From: Methylococcaceae bacterium
Lineage (GTDB): Bacteria; Pseudomonadota; Gammaproteobacteria; Methylococcales; Methylomonadaceae
NCBI GenBank assembly: GCA_030693065.1
Contig: JAUYBL010000029.1
Coordinates: 62,001 to 126,000, forward strand
DNA length: 64,000 nucleotides
Direction of reading: 5' to 3'
The translations under genes and the position numbers were made by a program. The notes under the pieces were generated by a model that saw only the letters and a list, made by a program, of their open reading frames with translations, was not told where the DNA came from and did not search any database. Below, piece by piece: positions 1 through 8,692 of this stretch. Each line of letters starts with the position of its first letter. Position 1 is the first letter of the stretch.

Positions 1-712
1 CAAACGCTGCAATTTCAGGTAGTTGCAGTTTTTTTCCTTCGGCATACATCGCCCCGCGAGTGCTGCTAGGTTCAAATAAATTACCCTCCATATCCATAGA
101 AACCGTTAAGGTCTCGCCCAATTTTTTGGGTAATTCGGCAATCATATTTAACCGATGCCGTCCGCCATTGTTGATAATGGCTAAATCCACCCGCTCAAAT
201 GCTAACGGCTTGACGCGCCGAAGATCATCTTGCCAAGTAATAGCGCTATGTAAAACTTCGTATTTGCCGCCTTGCAACAACCACTGCGGCTGACCTTCGC
301 CGGATTTCAGGCCGACAATAACAATCTCACCGTCCGCCTGTCGCTTAACCGTTAACTTCGCACCCACTACTGTCACCCAGGCCGATGACAGTAGCTCTTG
401 CTTGATCACCAAATCGAGCAGATTAAGTCCGATGCGAATTTCACGAAATTCAATGGGGGATTTTTGACCGGGCAATGGCGATAAAACGGCAATATCTTTG
501 AGCACCAGTTCGGGGCTAAAACCGCGCATTTTTGCGCCCAAGCCGCCAATTTGCACCGGCGCACCGACAACTTCAGTAAACCGTGTCGCCAAATCTATCT
601 TGTAATGCTCAATACCAGATAACATCAGACGCACGGCTGTTAATCCGATAGCCAGAATCAGTAATGACCAAAAAATGAGATGCCGGGTGGCACGGGTAAT
701 ATGATGAATCAT
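1..712 (-). CDS. yhdP: YhdP-family AsmA-like protein, N-terminal part (cut by window edge)
   Basis: The frame is open from an ATG at 712 down to the window edge, so only about 237 N-terminal codons are present and the C-terminus lies outside. A single hydrophobic helix at about residues 11-30 (LIFWSLLILAIGL) is followed by a periplasmic-type beta-rich region, as in YhdP/DUF3971 proteins, the very long AsmA-like proteins that bridge the cell envelope and help move phospholipid to the outer membrane. The assignment rests on this opening plus gene order: maf-rng-yhdP is the order seen in E. coli. It starts about 60 bp after rng and is probably cotranscribed with it. Confidence 0.75.
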   Translation of the reverse strand, partial: MIHHITRATRHLIFWSLLILAIGLTAVRLMLSGIEHYKIDLATRFTEVVGAPVQIGGLGAKMRGFSPELVLKDIAVLSPLPGQKSPIEFREIRIGLNLLDLVIKQELLSSAWVTVVGAKLTVKRQADGEIVIVGLKSGEGQPQWLLQGGKYEVLHSAITWQDDLRRVKPLAFERVDLAIINNGGRHRLNMIAELPKKLGETLTVSMDMEGNLFEPSSTRGAMYAEGKKLQLPEIAAF

Positions 713-772
713 TAATAAAATGGCAAAAAAAGGATGTCTACACAGTGCATCATGGTTATTTACCCCCTATCC

Positions 773-2227
773 TCACAACAACACCACGTCATATTGTTCT
801 TGATTATATTCAGCTTCGGCCCTGAATTTGATACGCACTCCCAAAAAAGCCTCCAGTTCTGCCAACATGTCAGCTTCTTCATCAAGCAGCATTTCCACGA
901 CTTCATTAGATGCCAACACTAATAATTTCTTGACGTTGTACTGCCTGACTTCACGGATGATTTCACGGAAAATTTCCAGGCACATCGATTCAGGGGTTTT
1001 CAACACGCCACTGCCGCCGCAGGTTTTGCAGGGCTCGCACAAAATGTGTTGCAGGCTTTCCCGCGTTCTTTTGCGAGTCATTTCCACCAAACCTAAAACC
1101 GAGACTTCGGTAATTTTGGTTTTCGCCCGATCTTTTTCCAAATGCCGTTCCAGCGCTTTTAAGACCTGTTTTTTATGGTCCTCGCTGTTCATATCGATAA
1201 AATCGATGATGATGATGCCGCCGAGATTTCTTAAGCGCAACTGCCTGGCGATGGTTTGCGCTGCTTCCAGATTGGTTTTAAAAATAGTTTCTTCTAAATT
1301 GCGACCACCCACATAACCGCCGGTATTCACATCCACAGTGGTCATGGATTCGGTTTGATCAAACACCAAGTGTCCGCCGGACTTTAATCCCACGCGCCGC
1401 TCTAAGGCCTTTTGGATTTCATCTTCGACACTGTAAATATCAAACAATGGACATTCGCCGCTGTAATGCTCAATGACCGGCACAATGTCGGGTACGAAAA
1501 TCTCCGCAAACTCAATCAGCCGTTGGTAAGTTTCCTTTGAATCCACGCGCACCCGCTCGATGCCTTCCTTATACAAATCCCGCAAAGTTCTGACACTCAA
1601 CGGCAGGTCTTTGTGGATAAAGGTCATCGGCTGGGCGTTGGCAATTTTGGCTGCGATGGCTTCCCACAGCTTTAATAAAAACAACATATCGGCAATCAAT
1701 GTCGTCTCTTCCACGCATTCTGCGGCCGTTCTTGCGATAAAGCCGCCGCATTCATGTTCAAGCCTGAATGCTTCTAAGCAGGCCTTTAACCTAGCCCGCT
1801 CCGACGCACACTCAATACGCTGGGAGATACCGGTGCTGTTGGCATACGGCATATAAACCTGAAATCGCGACGGTATCGATATTTCCATCGTCAAGCGTGC
1901 GCCTTTACTGCCTAGCGGATCTTTAACCACCTGCACGACAATATGCTGACCTTCATGCAGATAATGCTCAATATTTTCCGAGCCTTTTTGCTCCAACTCG
2001 CGTGCGCACAAATCGGAAATATGCAAAAACGCTGAGCGCGGTAAACCAATATCGACAAAAGCCGCCTGCATCCCAGGTAAGACACGGCAAACCCGACCTT
2101 TGTAGATATTACCCACCAAGCCGATCTGACGACCTCGCTCGATAATAATTTCCTGCAATACGCCGTTTTCAACCACGGCTACACGGGTTTCCGGCGGTGT
2201 TACGTTAATTAAAATTTCTTCACTCAT
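773..2227 (-). CDS. rng: Ribonuclease G
   Basis: This 484-residue protein matches the length of RNase G, the endonuclease that trims the 5' end of 16S rRNA and decays some mRNAs. An S1 RNA-binding domain occupies about residues 38-120. The catalytic core carries DVNTGG with Asp299 and IDFIDM with Asp342, the same 43-residue spacing as the two metal-binding Asp residues of RNase E. A Zn-link CxxC (CEPCKTC) lies near residue 405. There is no long C-terminal scaffold, so it is RNase G rather than RNase E. It lies between maf and yhdP as in E. coli. The start MSEEILINV is the standard RNase G start. Confidence 0.96.
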   Translation of the reverse strand: MSEEILINVTPPETRVAVVENGVLQEIIIERGRQIGLVGNIYKGRVCRVLPGMQAAFVDIGLPRSAFLHISDLCARELEQKGSENIEHYLHEGQHIVVQVVKDPLGSKGARLTMEISIPSRFQVYMPYANSTGISQRIECASERARLKACLEAFRLEHECGGFIARTAAECVEETTLIADMLFLLKLWEAIAAKIANAQPMTFIHKDLPLSVRTLRDLYKEGIERVRVDSKETYQRLIEFAEIFVPDIVPVIEHYSGECPLFDIYSVEDEIQKALERRVGLKSGGHLVFDQTESMTTVDVNTGGYVGGRNLEETIFKTNLEAAQTIARQLRLRNLGGIIIIDFIDMNSEDHKKQVLKALERHLEKDRAKTKITEVSVLGLVEMTRKRTRESLQHILCEPCKTCGGSGVLKTPESMCLEIFREIIREVRQYNVKKLLVLASNEVVEMLLDEEADMLAELEAFLGVRIKFRAEAEYNQEQYDVVLL

Positions 2228-2245
2228 TTGAATAACTCTATCCCT

Positions 2246-2818
2246 TTAAACTACTTTAATACCTTGTTTGGCCAATAGCTCAGCGGTTTCAAATAACGGC
2301 AAACCCACCACGCCGGAAAAACTGCCCCGTATAGATTCCACAAAAACGCCGCCTTGCCCTTGGATCGCATAACTACCGGCTTTATCAATGGGTTCCCCTG
2401 TATGCCAATAAGCCAGTATCTCAATTTCTGTCAATGTTCTAAAAGTAACTTCCGTAATACTCAAGGCTTGCCAGTGTTGCTGTCCGCGCAGTGATAATGC
2501 GGTATAAACTTGGTGTGTCTGTCCCGAAAGCTGCATTAACATTGCTAGCGCATCGGCCTGATCTTTAGGCTTGCCCATAATCATATCGCCTAACACCACC
2601 GACGTGTCGGCAGCCAGCACCGGCAAGGCATCACCGCATTGCGCCACACAAGCCGCTGATTTTTCTGCCGCCAGTCGTTGTACATAAGTTTGCGGATCTT
2701 CGTTAGGGAATGGCGTTTCATCCAGATCAACCGGATTGACGCGGTAAGTCACGCGAATTTGCTCCAGCAATTCTTTTCGGCGCGGCGAGGCTGAGGCCAG
2801 GATAATCTGTGCGGACAT
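2246..2818 (-). CDS. maf: Maf-family nucleotide pyrophosphatase
   Basis: The protein of about 190 residues starts [18 protein letters not shown], the family signature that binds the nucleotide phosphate. Maf proteins hydrolyse dTTP/UTP or modified NTPs to monophosphates (house-cleaning). The later motifs AADTSVVL and GKPKD are present. A longer in-frame opening exists upstream, but the start at 2818 is chosen because the conserved domain begins there and its ATG overlaps the rlmH stop by one base (TAATG), implying translational coupling. The substrate subtype cannot be decided from sequence alone. Confidence 0.93.
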   Translation of the reverse strand: MSAQIILASASPRRKELLEQIRVTYRVNPVDLDETPFPNEDPQTYVQRLAAEKSAACVAQCGDALPVLAADTSVVLGDMIMGKPKDQADALAMLMQLSGQTHQVYTALSLRGQQHWQALSITEVTFRTLTEIEILAYWHTGEPIDKAGSYAIQGQGGVFVESIRGSFSGVVGLPLFETAELLAKQGIKVV

Positions 2819-3285
2819 TAGCGATGGTAAGGATGATTGTGCAAAATACTCCAGGCACGATAGAGCTGCTCGGCAACAACAATACGCACCAAAGGATGTG
2901 GAAAGGTTAACTTGGACAAACTCCATGATTCCCGCGCCATTTGTTTGACGGCATCGGATAGGCCCTCGGGGCCACCGATTAGCAATGCTACATGTTGCCC
3001 GCCTTCCAACCAGCGCTGCATCGACTGGCTCAATTCCGGCGTAGTCCAAGGTTTGCCGGGAATATCCATAGTCACAATGTGCGCGCCTTGTGGAATCGCC
3101 GCAATCATCCGTTCACCTTCGTCTCTAACGATTCTGGCGACATCGCTGTTTTTACTGCGTTTGCCTGGGTTTATTTCCTTAAGCACTAATTCGCACTCGC
3201 GCGGCAAGCGTTTGGCGTATTCCTCATAGCCTTGCTGCACCCAGCCCGGCATACGGTTTCCGACTGAAATAAGATGAATTTGCAT
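2818..3285 (-). CDS. rlmH: 23S rRNA pseudouridine-1915 N3-methyltransferase
   Basis: A 155-residue SPOUT methyltransferase, exactly the usual RlmH length. It opens [16 protein letters not shown] and has the knotted SAM-binding region with LLIGGPEG (near residue 103) and the C-terminal segment ending in HNHPYHR. RlmH methylates pseudouridine 1915 in helix 69 of 23S rRNA after 70S assembly. The longer upstream opening has no family similarity, so the ATG at 3285 is used. It is the first gene of the rlmH-maf-rng-yhdP run. The usual upstream partners rsfS and nadD are absent here. Confidence 0.95.
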   Translation of the reverse strand: MQIHLISVGNRMPGWVQQGYEEYAKRLPRECELVLKEINPGKRSKNSDVARIVRDEGERMIAAIPQGAHIVTMDIPGKPWTTPELSQSMQRWLEGGQHVALLIGGPEGLSDAVKQMARESWSLSKLTFPHPLVRIVVAEQLYRAWSILHNHPYHR

Positions 3286-3345
3286 GCGTTGCAGGATACA
3301 GAGAACAGACCTTGCTTGCAATCTGACACAAACCCTGTCGAAAAA

Positions 3346-3374
3346 TTGACACTTGCTAGCCATTACCCTGTTAA
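3346..3374 (+). promoter_or_regulatory. Weak sigma-70 promoter candidate
   Basis: A perfect TTGACA at 3346-3351 is followed after 17 bp by TGTTAA at 3369-3374, which matches the -10 consensus poorly. It lies upstream of the small lipoprotein gene and is the best promoter-like pair in that gap. Confidence 0.3.
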
Positions 3375-3444
3375 ACCTAGTTAAATCAAAGCTGGCCCTA
3401 TTTTTGCTTGAAACAAGATATTGCCAGACTCAAGGAATTTAGCC

Positions 3445-3699
3445 ATGTTCCATTCACTCATTACCTTTTTATTACTACTGACACTTTGTTCCTGCACGTG
3501 GAACAATCAGTCACCTGAACAACAAGACAGCTCACTTCTACCCAATAGAGAAGAAACCGTGAGCTTTTTCAGCTCTGTTCACAAAACTGTCAGAGACACT
3601 GAACTGGGGATATACGGACTTTTATATGGCGTGCGTGACGGTGTTGACAGTTTTGTTTACGACGTGCAAAAAGATTACTACCAGGATTACCAAAAATAA
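3445..3699 (+). CDS. Small putative lipoprotein
   Basis: An 84-residue protein with a lipoprotein signal: MFHSLITFLLLLTLCSC has a hydrophobic core followed by an LTLC-type lipobox. I chose the ATG at 3445 because AAGGA lies 8 bp upstream; the TTG at 3421 would place extra residues before the signal. The mature part is polar and Tyr-rich at its end (YDVQKDYYQDYQK). I do not recognise the family. It lies 79 bp ahead of fliW on the same strand and may share its transcript. Confidence 0.65.
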   Translation: MFHSLITFLLLLTLCSCTWNNQSPEQQDSSLLPNREETVSFFSSVHKTVRDTELGIYGLLYGVRDGVDSFVYDVQKDYYQDYQK

Positions 3700-3778
3700 C
3701 CTCACCGCCGCTTGCTACATTCACTGTCGTGAACTATATCTTGCAGCACCTTTTTAACCACTAATCCACTTAAAAACT

Positions 3779-4243
3779 ATGAAAATAAAATCCAGCTTAC
3801 TCGGCGAACAAGTTATCGACCCCAATTCAATTATTCATTTCCCTAACGGCATTCCCGGCTTTGAAGATCAAACACGATTCAAGTTATTTCACCAAGAAAA
3901 CAACCCGATTATCTTCTGGCTGCAATCGCTGGATGATGAACTCTTGACCTTTTCAGTGGCCTCGCCCGCATTGTTTAACATTAATTACAACCTAACGTTG
4001 ACCGATGAAGAAGAGCAAACCTTGGCATTAGATAATGCTGAAGACATTATTGTTTTGATTCTGCTGCATAAAGATGAAGATAGCCAATCGCCGCAACAAC
4101 CGACTATCAAAGGCTCTATAAAAGCCCCGCTCATCATCAATAGTGCCAAGAGAATTGGCTTGCAAAAAGTGCTCAGCAACGTTGAACAAAGCATTACCTT
4201 AGTTGAAACAGGTAATGAAATTGATGTGTCTGAAGGGGTTTAA
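3779..4243 (+). CDS. fliW: Flagellar assembly factor FliW
   Basis: A 154-residue protein with the FliW hallmarks: FPNGIPGFED near residues 22-31, FWLQSLDD in the middle and KAPLIINS near residue 117. FliW binds the C-terminal region of flagellin and also CsrA, releasing or imposing translational control on flagellin mRNA. No csrA or flagellin gene is adjacent, so it is an orphan copy with respect to its usual neighbours. A large chemosensory operon lies 25 kb away. No strong ribosome-binding site precedes the ATG. Confidence 0.93.
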   Translation: MKIKSSLLGEQVIDPNSIIHFPNGIPGFEDQTRFKLFHQENNPIIFWLQSLDDELLTFSVASPALFNINYNLTLTDEEEQTLALDNAEDIIVLILLHKDEDSQSPQQPTIKGSIKAPLIINSAKRIGLQKVLSNVEQSITLVETGNEIDVSEGV

Positions 4244-4257
4244 AGCAGATCCAAACG

Positions 4258-4290
4258 CACACACTGCCGCAAATACTGCGGCAGTGTGTG
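4258..4290. terminator. Bidirectional hairpin between fliW and panD
   Basis: A perfect 14-bp inverted repeat (CACACACTGCCGCA and its complement) has a 5-base loop AATAC and sits between two convergent genes. There is no strong T-tract on either side, so termination is inferred from position and stem strength. Confidence 0.65.
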
Positions 4291-4297
4291 GATAACA

Positions 4298-4684
4298 TCA
4301 GGCAGAAGCTGCCTGAACAGGAATAGAAGATGCGGTGCGAGAAACTTGATTCTTTTCAGTGAAATAAATCAATGTTGGTTTATGTGCTGCCGCTTCTTGC
4401 TCATTAACTGACGAATAAGCACATACGATAATCAAATCGCCAGGACAGGCCAACCTTGCTGCTGCGCCGTTGACTGAGAAAACTCCAGAACCGTCTTCGG
4501 CTCGAATGGCATAAGTTGTAAAACGCTCGCCATTGTTTATGTTGTAAATCTGTATTTGCTCATATTCCCTAATGCCCGACAGATCTAAAATGGCGCCATC
4601 AATTGCACAGGAACCTTCATAACCCAATTCTGACCGGGTCACTGTGGCTCTATGTAATTTAGCTTTAAGCATCGTAATTTGCAT
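4298..4684 (-). CDS. panD: Aspartate 1-decarboxylase proenzyme
   Basis: The 128-residue protein makes beta-alanine from aspartate for pantothenate and CoA synthesis. The self-cleavage site Gly24-Ser25 (YEGSCAID) that yields the catalytic pyruvoyl group is present at the same residue numbers as in E. coli. Lys9 (KLH), Tyr58 region (TTYAI) and the VNGAAA motif are also conserved. It is monocistronic here, converging with fliW. The C-terminus [10 protein letters not shown] extends a few residues beyond the enterobacterial form. Confidence 0.96.
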   Translation of the reverse strand: MQITMLKAKLHRATVTRSELGYEGSCAIDGAILDLSGIREYEQIQIYNINNGERFTTYAIRAEDGSGVFSVNGAAARLACPGDLIIVCAYSSVNEQEAAAHKPTLIYFTEKNQVSRTASSIPVQAASA

Positions 4685-4837
4685 AATAGGAACGCTGTTT
4701 ACCTGTAACTAAGGACCGCGCATTATCCATTATTTGCCTCAGTCCTTCAACAATTGACCGGTTTACTCAAAACGTTCGCACTATTAACAAAACTGAGCAG
4801 ATGGGTTTAGCTTCAAATTTGCTCAAAAACCACATCC

Positions 4838-5764
4838 TCATAACGCACTGCGCAACCAGTACGTTTTATGCATACTAAAAAACCGACTGACATTGCGCGG
4901 CAAGTGCTGATGCAGTGCGCCGCCCATTTTAAAACCCAGCCATTTCAAGCCGGTCCGTAACACGGCAGATGGGATCAACCAAAAAGCATGCGTCGTTAAA
5001 TACCGCAGTTCTGACATGACGAAGCGCAAACCTTCGCCCGATGCTCCACCAAATGTCTGCTGTAACCAAGGCGTATGGGTATGAAATACGCCAATATCGA
5101 AATAACGCTTAAATTCATCAATAAAGCCATAATCGTGTGAATGAAATACTTGGGCATCGCCGCAATAAACCAGCTTCCAGCCGTTCACCAGCATCTTGCC
5201 AGCCACGAAAGTATCTTCATTCATAATCGTGTCGGTCGGAAAACCGCCTACCTGCATTAAGGCGCTACGACGATAAGCAGAAAAAGAATTAGAAATAAAG
5301 ACGGATTTAATGCCAAATTTTGAGCGATCTTCCAAACTGCGTACTTGGCTTTCGGCGGGGTAATTGAACAAGCGCGCATGCGCGCCAATCGGCCCGGCAT
5401 CACGATGCGGTAACTGACGCCCATAGGCAGCGCCAACTCGCTCATCATCGAACACCGCCAGCAGCTTTTCGATAGCATCAGGACTGGCCAACAGGGCATC
5501 CTGAGTCAAAAACACAATAATATCGGCCGCCGAAAACCCATTGACGCCGGCTTGACGGGTGCCGCCGTGATTAAACTCCGATTTTGAGATAACTTGCACG
5601 TCAAAACCATGTTCGCGCGCCAGCCTTGCCGTATCGTCGCTAGAAGAAGAATCAATCACTAATAGATAATCCGGTTTTCGAGTTTGCTGCTCGAAGGCTT
5701 GCAACCAAGACTCCCAGAGCTTACCGGCATTTAACGTGGGCACAATAAGACCGACTTTATTCAT
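4838..5764 (-). CDS. Glycosyltransferase family 2 (rhamnosyltransferase-like)
   Basis: A 308-residue GT-A fold transferase. The N-terminus GLIVPTLNAGKLWESWL is a GT2 nucleotide-sugar binding start, VIDSSSSDDT follows near residues 36-45, and a TQDA motif near residue 87 takes the place of the usual DxD. An ED pair (MNEDTFV) near residue 183 fits the catalytic base. This variant resembles rhamnosyltransferases of polysaccharide loci. It is the last gene of the exopolysaccharide locus and its start overlaps the end of the preceding GT4 gene by 8 bp. The sugar transferred cannot be read from the sequence. Confidence 0.85.
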   Translation of the reverse strand: MNKVGLIVPTLNAGKLWESWLQAFEQQTRKPDYLLVIDSSSSDDTARLAREHGFDVQVISKSEFNHGGTRQAGVNGFSAADIIVFLTQDALLASPDAIEKLLAVFDDERVGAAYGRQLPHRDAGPIGAHARLFNYPAESQVRSLEDRSKFGIKSVFISNSFSAYRRSALMQVGGFPTDTIMNEDTFVAGKMLVNGWKLVYCGDAQVFHSHDYGFIDEFKRYFDIGVFHTHTPWLQQTFGGASGEGLRFVMSELRYLTTHAFWLIPSAVLRTGLKWLGFKMGGALHQHLPRNVSRFFSMHKTYWLRSAL

Positions 5765-6965
5765 AAGATGACTCTTCAGTTAATTGTTGCGGAAGATTAA
5801 TGTACCCAGGTTGCGTTAACACTTGCCAGACTTTATCGCCAAGCATGACCGGATCGAGCTGCTGCTCAACATACTGTCGACAAGTGGCCGACATTTGCAG
5901 CCATTCGGCACGATCCAAAGCTTGCGCTTTCGCTTTATTTAGGACATCACGAACAGACGCTTCGTTTCTATCAAACACAAAACCCGCCTGAGCCGATTCC
6001 AGATGATCCCAGGCCAAGCCTTTGGCAACCAACACCGGACGTCCCACCGCCATCGCTTCAGCAACCACGTTTCCGAAGTTTTCGCGCATGCCGCCAGCTT
6101 CTTCAAGCCCTGATGGCAGCACCAAAAAATGACTGGTCGCTAACAATGCCATGACTTCGTCGCGTTGCAGATAACCTTTGTAGCTAATAGCACCTTGCGC
6201 CTGTGCAACCAGCGCTTGAAACTCTTCAAAATAAGCGCCATCCACACTTCTACCGGCAATCACCAATCTATCCAGTGGTCGACGGGTTTTTAACCAGGCC
6301 CGGATAAAGGCATTAATACCTTTTTCTTGTTGAACATGCCCCAGAAAGCAAAGTTGCATACCTTCCTCTGCTGGATAGTCGGCAACTTGAAACTCGCGGC
6401 TATCAATACCGTTCGGCACCAACAAAATCCGAGCATCTTTGCCCAACACATTGCGCACACCTGCCGCTTCGGTGTCGCTGGTGCAATGCACAGCAATAGC
6501 TTTGCGTAAGGTTGGAAACGTCAGCCAACGATAATAGAGCCATTTGTGCGGCTTATCCCGACGAATCAAATCGACATGTTCTGGCATTAGTCCGCCATGC
6601 ACAGCGACCATAAACGGCTTCCCCAACAAACTGCAGAAAATCGCTGCCAACGTCGATGGCCAGGTCGCAATGCCATGGATATAAATTACCGGTGACTGCT
6701 GGCATAACTTGAACAACTTAGGAATAGCACCCAAGCCAAAACCCCAGCGTCTGAAGCCATAACAATTGTAAAGTTGAACATCAACCTCTTTGCCAAGCTG
6801 CACGTCTTGAGCCTGCAACTTGCCGTCAATAGATTCATTAGAGGCGACCAGCACCATCTTATGGCCGCGTTCAGCCCATGCCTTGGTCAATACGCTGGCG
6901 GTAACGGATACGCCCCCGTAACCTTTGGCTGGGGGGATATGTGTGGTAATTATGCCTGCATCCAT
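5757..6965 (-). CDS. Glycosyltransferase family 4 (GT-B)
   Basis: About 402 residues. The N-terminus MDAGIITTHIPPAKGYGG carries the Gly-rich acceptor-side loop of GT4 enzymes and the C-terminal half has the donor-binding E-x7-E-type motif (ENFGNVVAEAMAVGRP). It probably adds one sugar of the repeat unit on the cytoplasmic face of the inner membrane. The ATG at 6965 is preferred because AAGGA lies 7 bp upstream. An ATG at 7013 overlapping the previous stop (ATGA) would add 16 residues and cannot be excluded. Confidence 0.88.
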   Translation of the reverse strand: MDAGIITTHIPPAKGYGGVSVTASVLTKAWAERGHKMVLVASNESIDGKLQAQDVQLGKEVDVQLYNCYGFRRWGFGLGAIPKLFKLCQQSPVIYIHGIATWPSTLAAIFCSLLGKPFMVAVHGGLMPEHVDLIRRDKPHKWLYYRWLTFPTLRKAIAVHCTSDTEAAGVRNVLGKDARILLVPNGIDSREFQVADYPAEEGMQLCFLGHVQQEKGINAFIRAWLKTRRPLDRLVIAGRSVDGAYFEEFQALVAQAQGAISYKGYLQRDEVMALLATSHFLVLPSGLEEAGGMRENFGNVVAEAMAVGRPVLVAKGLAWDHLESAQAGFVFDRNEASVRDVLNKAKAQALDRAEWLQMSATCRQYVEQQLDPVMLGDKVWQVLTQPGYINLPQQLTEESSYE

Positions 6966-7009
6966 ATTTATGTCCTTGAAACTATCTGAATTATTAAAGC
7001 CCACGACAC

Positions 7010-7870
7010 TCATCGTCCATAAGCCAAAAATCCTCGCCAAATACCGACAAGGTTATAAAAAGAGTACGCCAGCTTTTTTGGATTAAAGAACACCAAAGCC
7101 AGCAGCATTTTTAAAACTGGGGCGATAAACATCTTACGGGCGATGTAATACCAAATAAACACGTCGCGCTGATTGGCGAATTTTCTGATATAGGCGCCGA
7201 TGCCGGTCGAATACATCAGCATTCTTCCCGTTCCCAGTTTGTAATGATCTTTGTCCGGGTGATAAATCTTGATGTACGGCGTATAGAAAGCGACGTTGCC
7301 ATCGCGCAGCAATCGGTACAACATCTCAAAGCCTTCAGCTCCGGAATACTTAGAACCAATACCAAAATCATGATCTAAATGTAACTGCTGACTATCAATC
7401 CGGTTGCGATCAAAAAACTGCGTAAACTCAACGCCCATCATGCTAAAGCGTGAAAAATAATGCGCTTTGGGACTGTTTACACCAATGCTAAAGCGGCTGG
7501 AGGCGAGATCATACGAGCCGGCGACTAGAATGGAGAGATTTTCACGGCTAGAAAATTCGGCAACCACCTTTGCCAAAACATCTTTGTCATAGGCACAATC
7601 GTCATCCGGAAACGCAATAATTCTGCCCTGTGCAAAGCTAATCCCGTAATCCCTGGCGCGCGCGTTACCGGTAAAATCCACCTTAATATGCTGCACATCA
7701 AGATTGCATTTAAACAGCTCAACAATCGCGTCGATTTTGCCGTCTTTATTTTGATCGATAATGATCAACTCAAAGTTTTTGTAGGTCTGCAGCAATAACG
7801 ACTTCAAAAAGTCGGCCAATTCCAAGTCTCTGCCCAGCGTTGCTAATACCAACGACACTTTCATAGTCAT
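7010..7870 (-). CDS. Glycosyltransferase family 2
   Basis: A GT2 enzyme of about 286 residues. It opens with KVSLVLATLGRD, has IIIDQNKD near residue 38 and the metal-binding FPDDDCAYD near residue 92. The C-terminal third contains one or two hydrophobic stretches that suggest membrane association. Its start overlaps the stop of the preceding gene (TGATG at 7868-7872); an ATG at 7864 has an AAGG 8 bp upstream and is an alternative. It is part of the exopolysaccharide glycosyltransferase run; donor and acceptor are unknown. Confidence 0.85.
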   Translation of the reverse strand: MTMKVSLVLATLGRDLELADFLKSLLLQTYKNFELIIIDQNKDGKIDAIVELFKCNLDVQHIKVDFTGNARARDYGISFAQGRIIAFPDDDCAYDKDVLAKVVAEFSSRENLSILVAGSYDLASSRFSIGVNSPKAHYFSRFSMMGVEFTQFFDRNRIDSQQLHLDHDFGIGSKYSGAEGFEMLYRLLRDGNVAFYTPYIKIYHPDKDHYKLGTGRMLMYSTGIGAYIRKFANQRDVFIWYYIARKMFIAPVLKMLLALVFFNPKKLAYSFYNLVGIWRGFLAYGR

Positions 7871-8652
7871 CACCTTGCCTGTTGTCCGGCTTTTGCTTGC
7901 AGATAAATGGTTGCTTCATACCAGGTAAACATCAGCGCAAATTCCAACCCGGCTACGCCATCCAGAAAGCCACCTCGGAACACGAAGTGATATAAAAACC
8001 GAGCCAACACCCTAAGCCAAGACCGGCCCAACAACACACTCAAGCGCCCTCGCGTGGTCATCACCGCATTCGTGGTCGGCTTCAGCTGGACTTCTTGCGC
8101 GGCCTTATCGACATGCTTATGCATCCATTCGATAATCTCGCCATGATAAAAATAATGCTCGTAGGGAATATCTGAGTAACCGATACGGCAGGTATTAACC
8201 ACCGCTTCGCCATGGCCGGTGTGGTTACAAACAAATCGAGTCGACTCCCTGCGCACCAGTCTTGGATGATAAATGGGATAACCTGGCGCATGACTTAAAC
8301 GCTTACCGCGCAAGTACAAAATCGACGGCACCATCAGCACATCAAAGGTATCCGAAGCCGCCAGTTCGGCTTCAAAGCGGTCGTAAAATGCCTGCGGATA
8401 GATTTCGTCAGCGTCGATAAACAAAAGCCATGGCGTGTTTATCTCGCATTGATTGATGGCGAAGTTGCGTTGTTCGGCAAAGCCCGGCCATGGATTAATA
8501 TAAATTCTGCTTGCACGGGTGTTAGCGATAGCAATAGTTCTATCTGTGCTTCCCGAATCGACGATGACAATGGGATAACGTTCAGGAATCGCCGCCAAAC
8601 AGCGTGGCAGATTGGCTTCCTCGTTTTTGGTCAAAATAACAACAGTTAGCAT
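7870..8652 (-). CDS. Glycosyltransferase family 2 (WaaE/KdtX-like)
   Basis: The 260-residue protein opens MLTVVILTKNEEANLPRCL, has VIVDSGSTDRT near residue 30 and the metal-binding FIDADEIYP near residue 77. The QRNFAI motif between them is typical of the WaaE-like subgroup (lipopolysaccharide core glucosyltransferases and exopolysaccharide paralogues). Given the wzx/wzy/wzc/wza context, a role in the exopolysaccharide repeat unit is more likely than in core lipopolysaccharide. It lies 40 bp downstream of the methyltransferase gene. Confidence 0.87.
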   Translation of the reverse strand: MLTVVILTKNEEANLPRCLAAIPERYPIVIVDSGSTDRTIAIANTRASRIYINPWPGFAEQRNFAINQCEINTPWLLFIDADEIYPQAFYDRFEAELAASDTFDVLMVPSILYLRGKRLSHAPGYPIYHPRLVRRESTRFVCNHTGHGEAVVNTCRIGYSDIPYEHYFYHGEIIEWMHKHVDKAAQEVQLKPTTNAVMTTRGRLSVLLGRSWLRVLARFLYHFVFRGGFLDGVAGLEFALMFTWYEATIYLQAKAGQQAR

Positions 8653-8692
8653 GTGACTTATTTAGTAATTTTTAAATGAAGATAACGTGTGT

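Noticed and set aside
828-1316. 162-codon plus-strand frame opposite rng
   Set aside because: It is antisense to the catalytic core of RNase G and has no features of its own.
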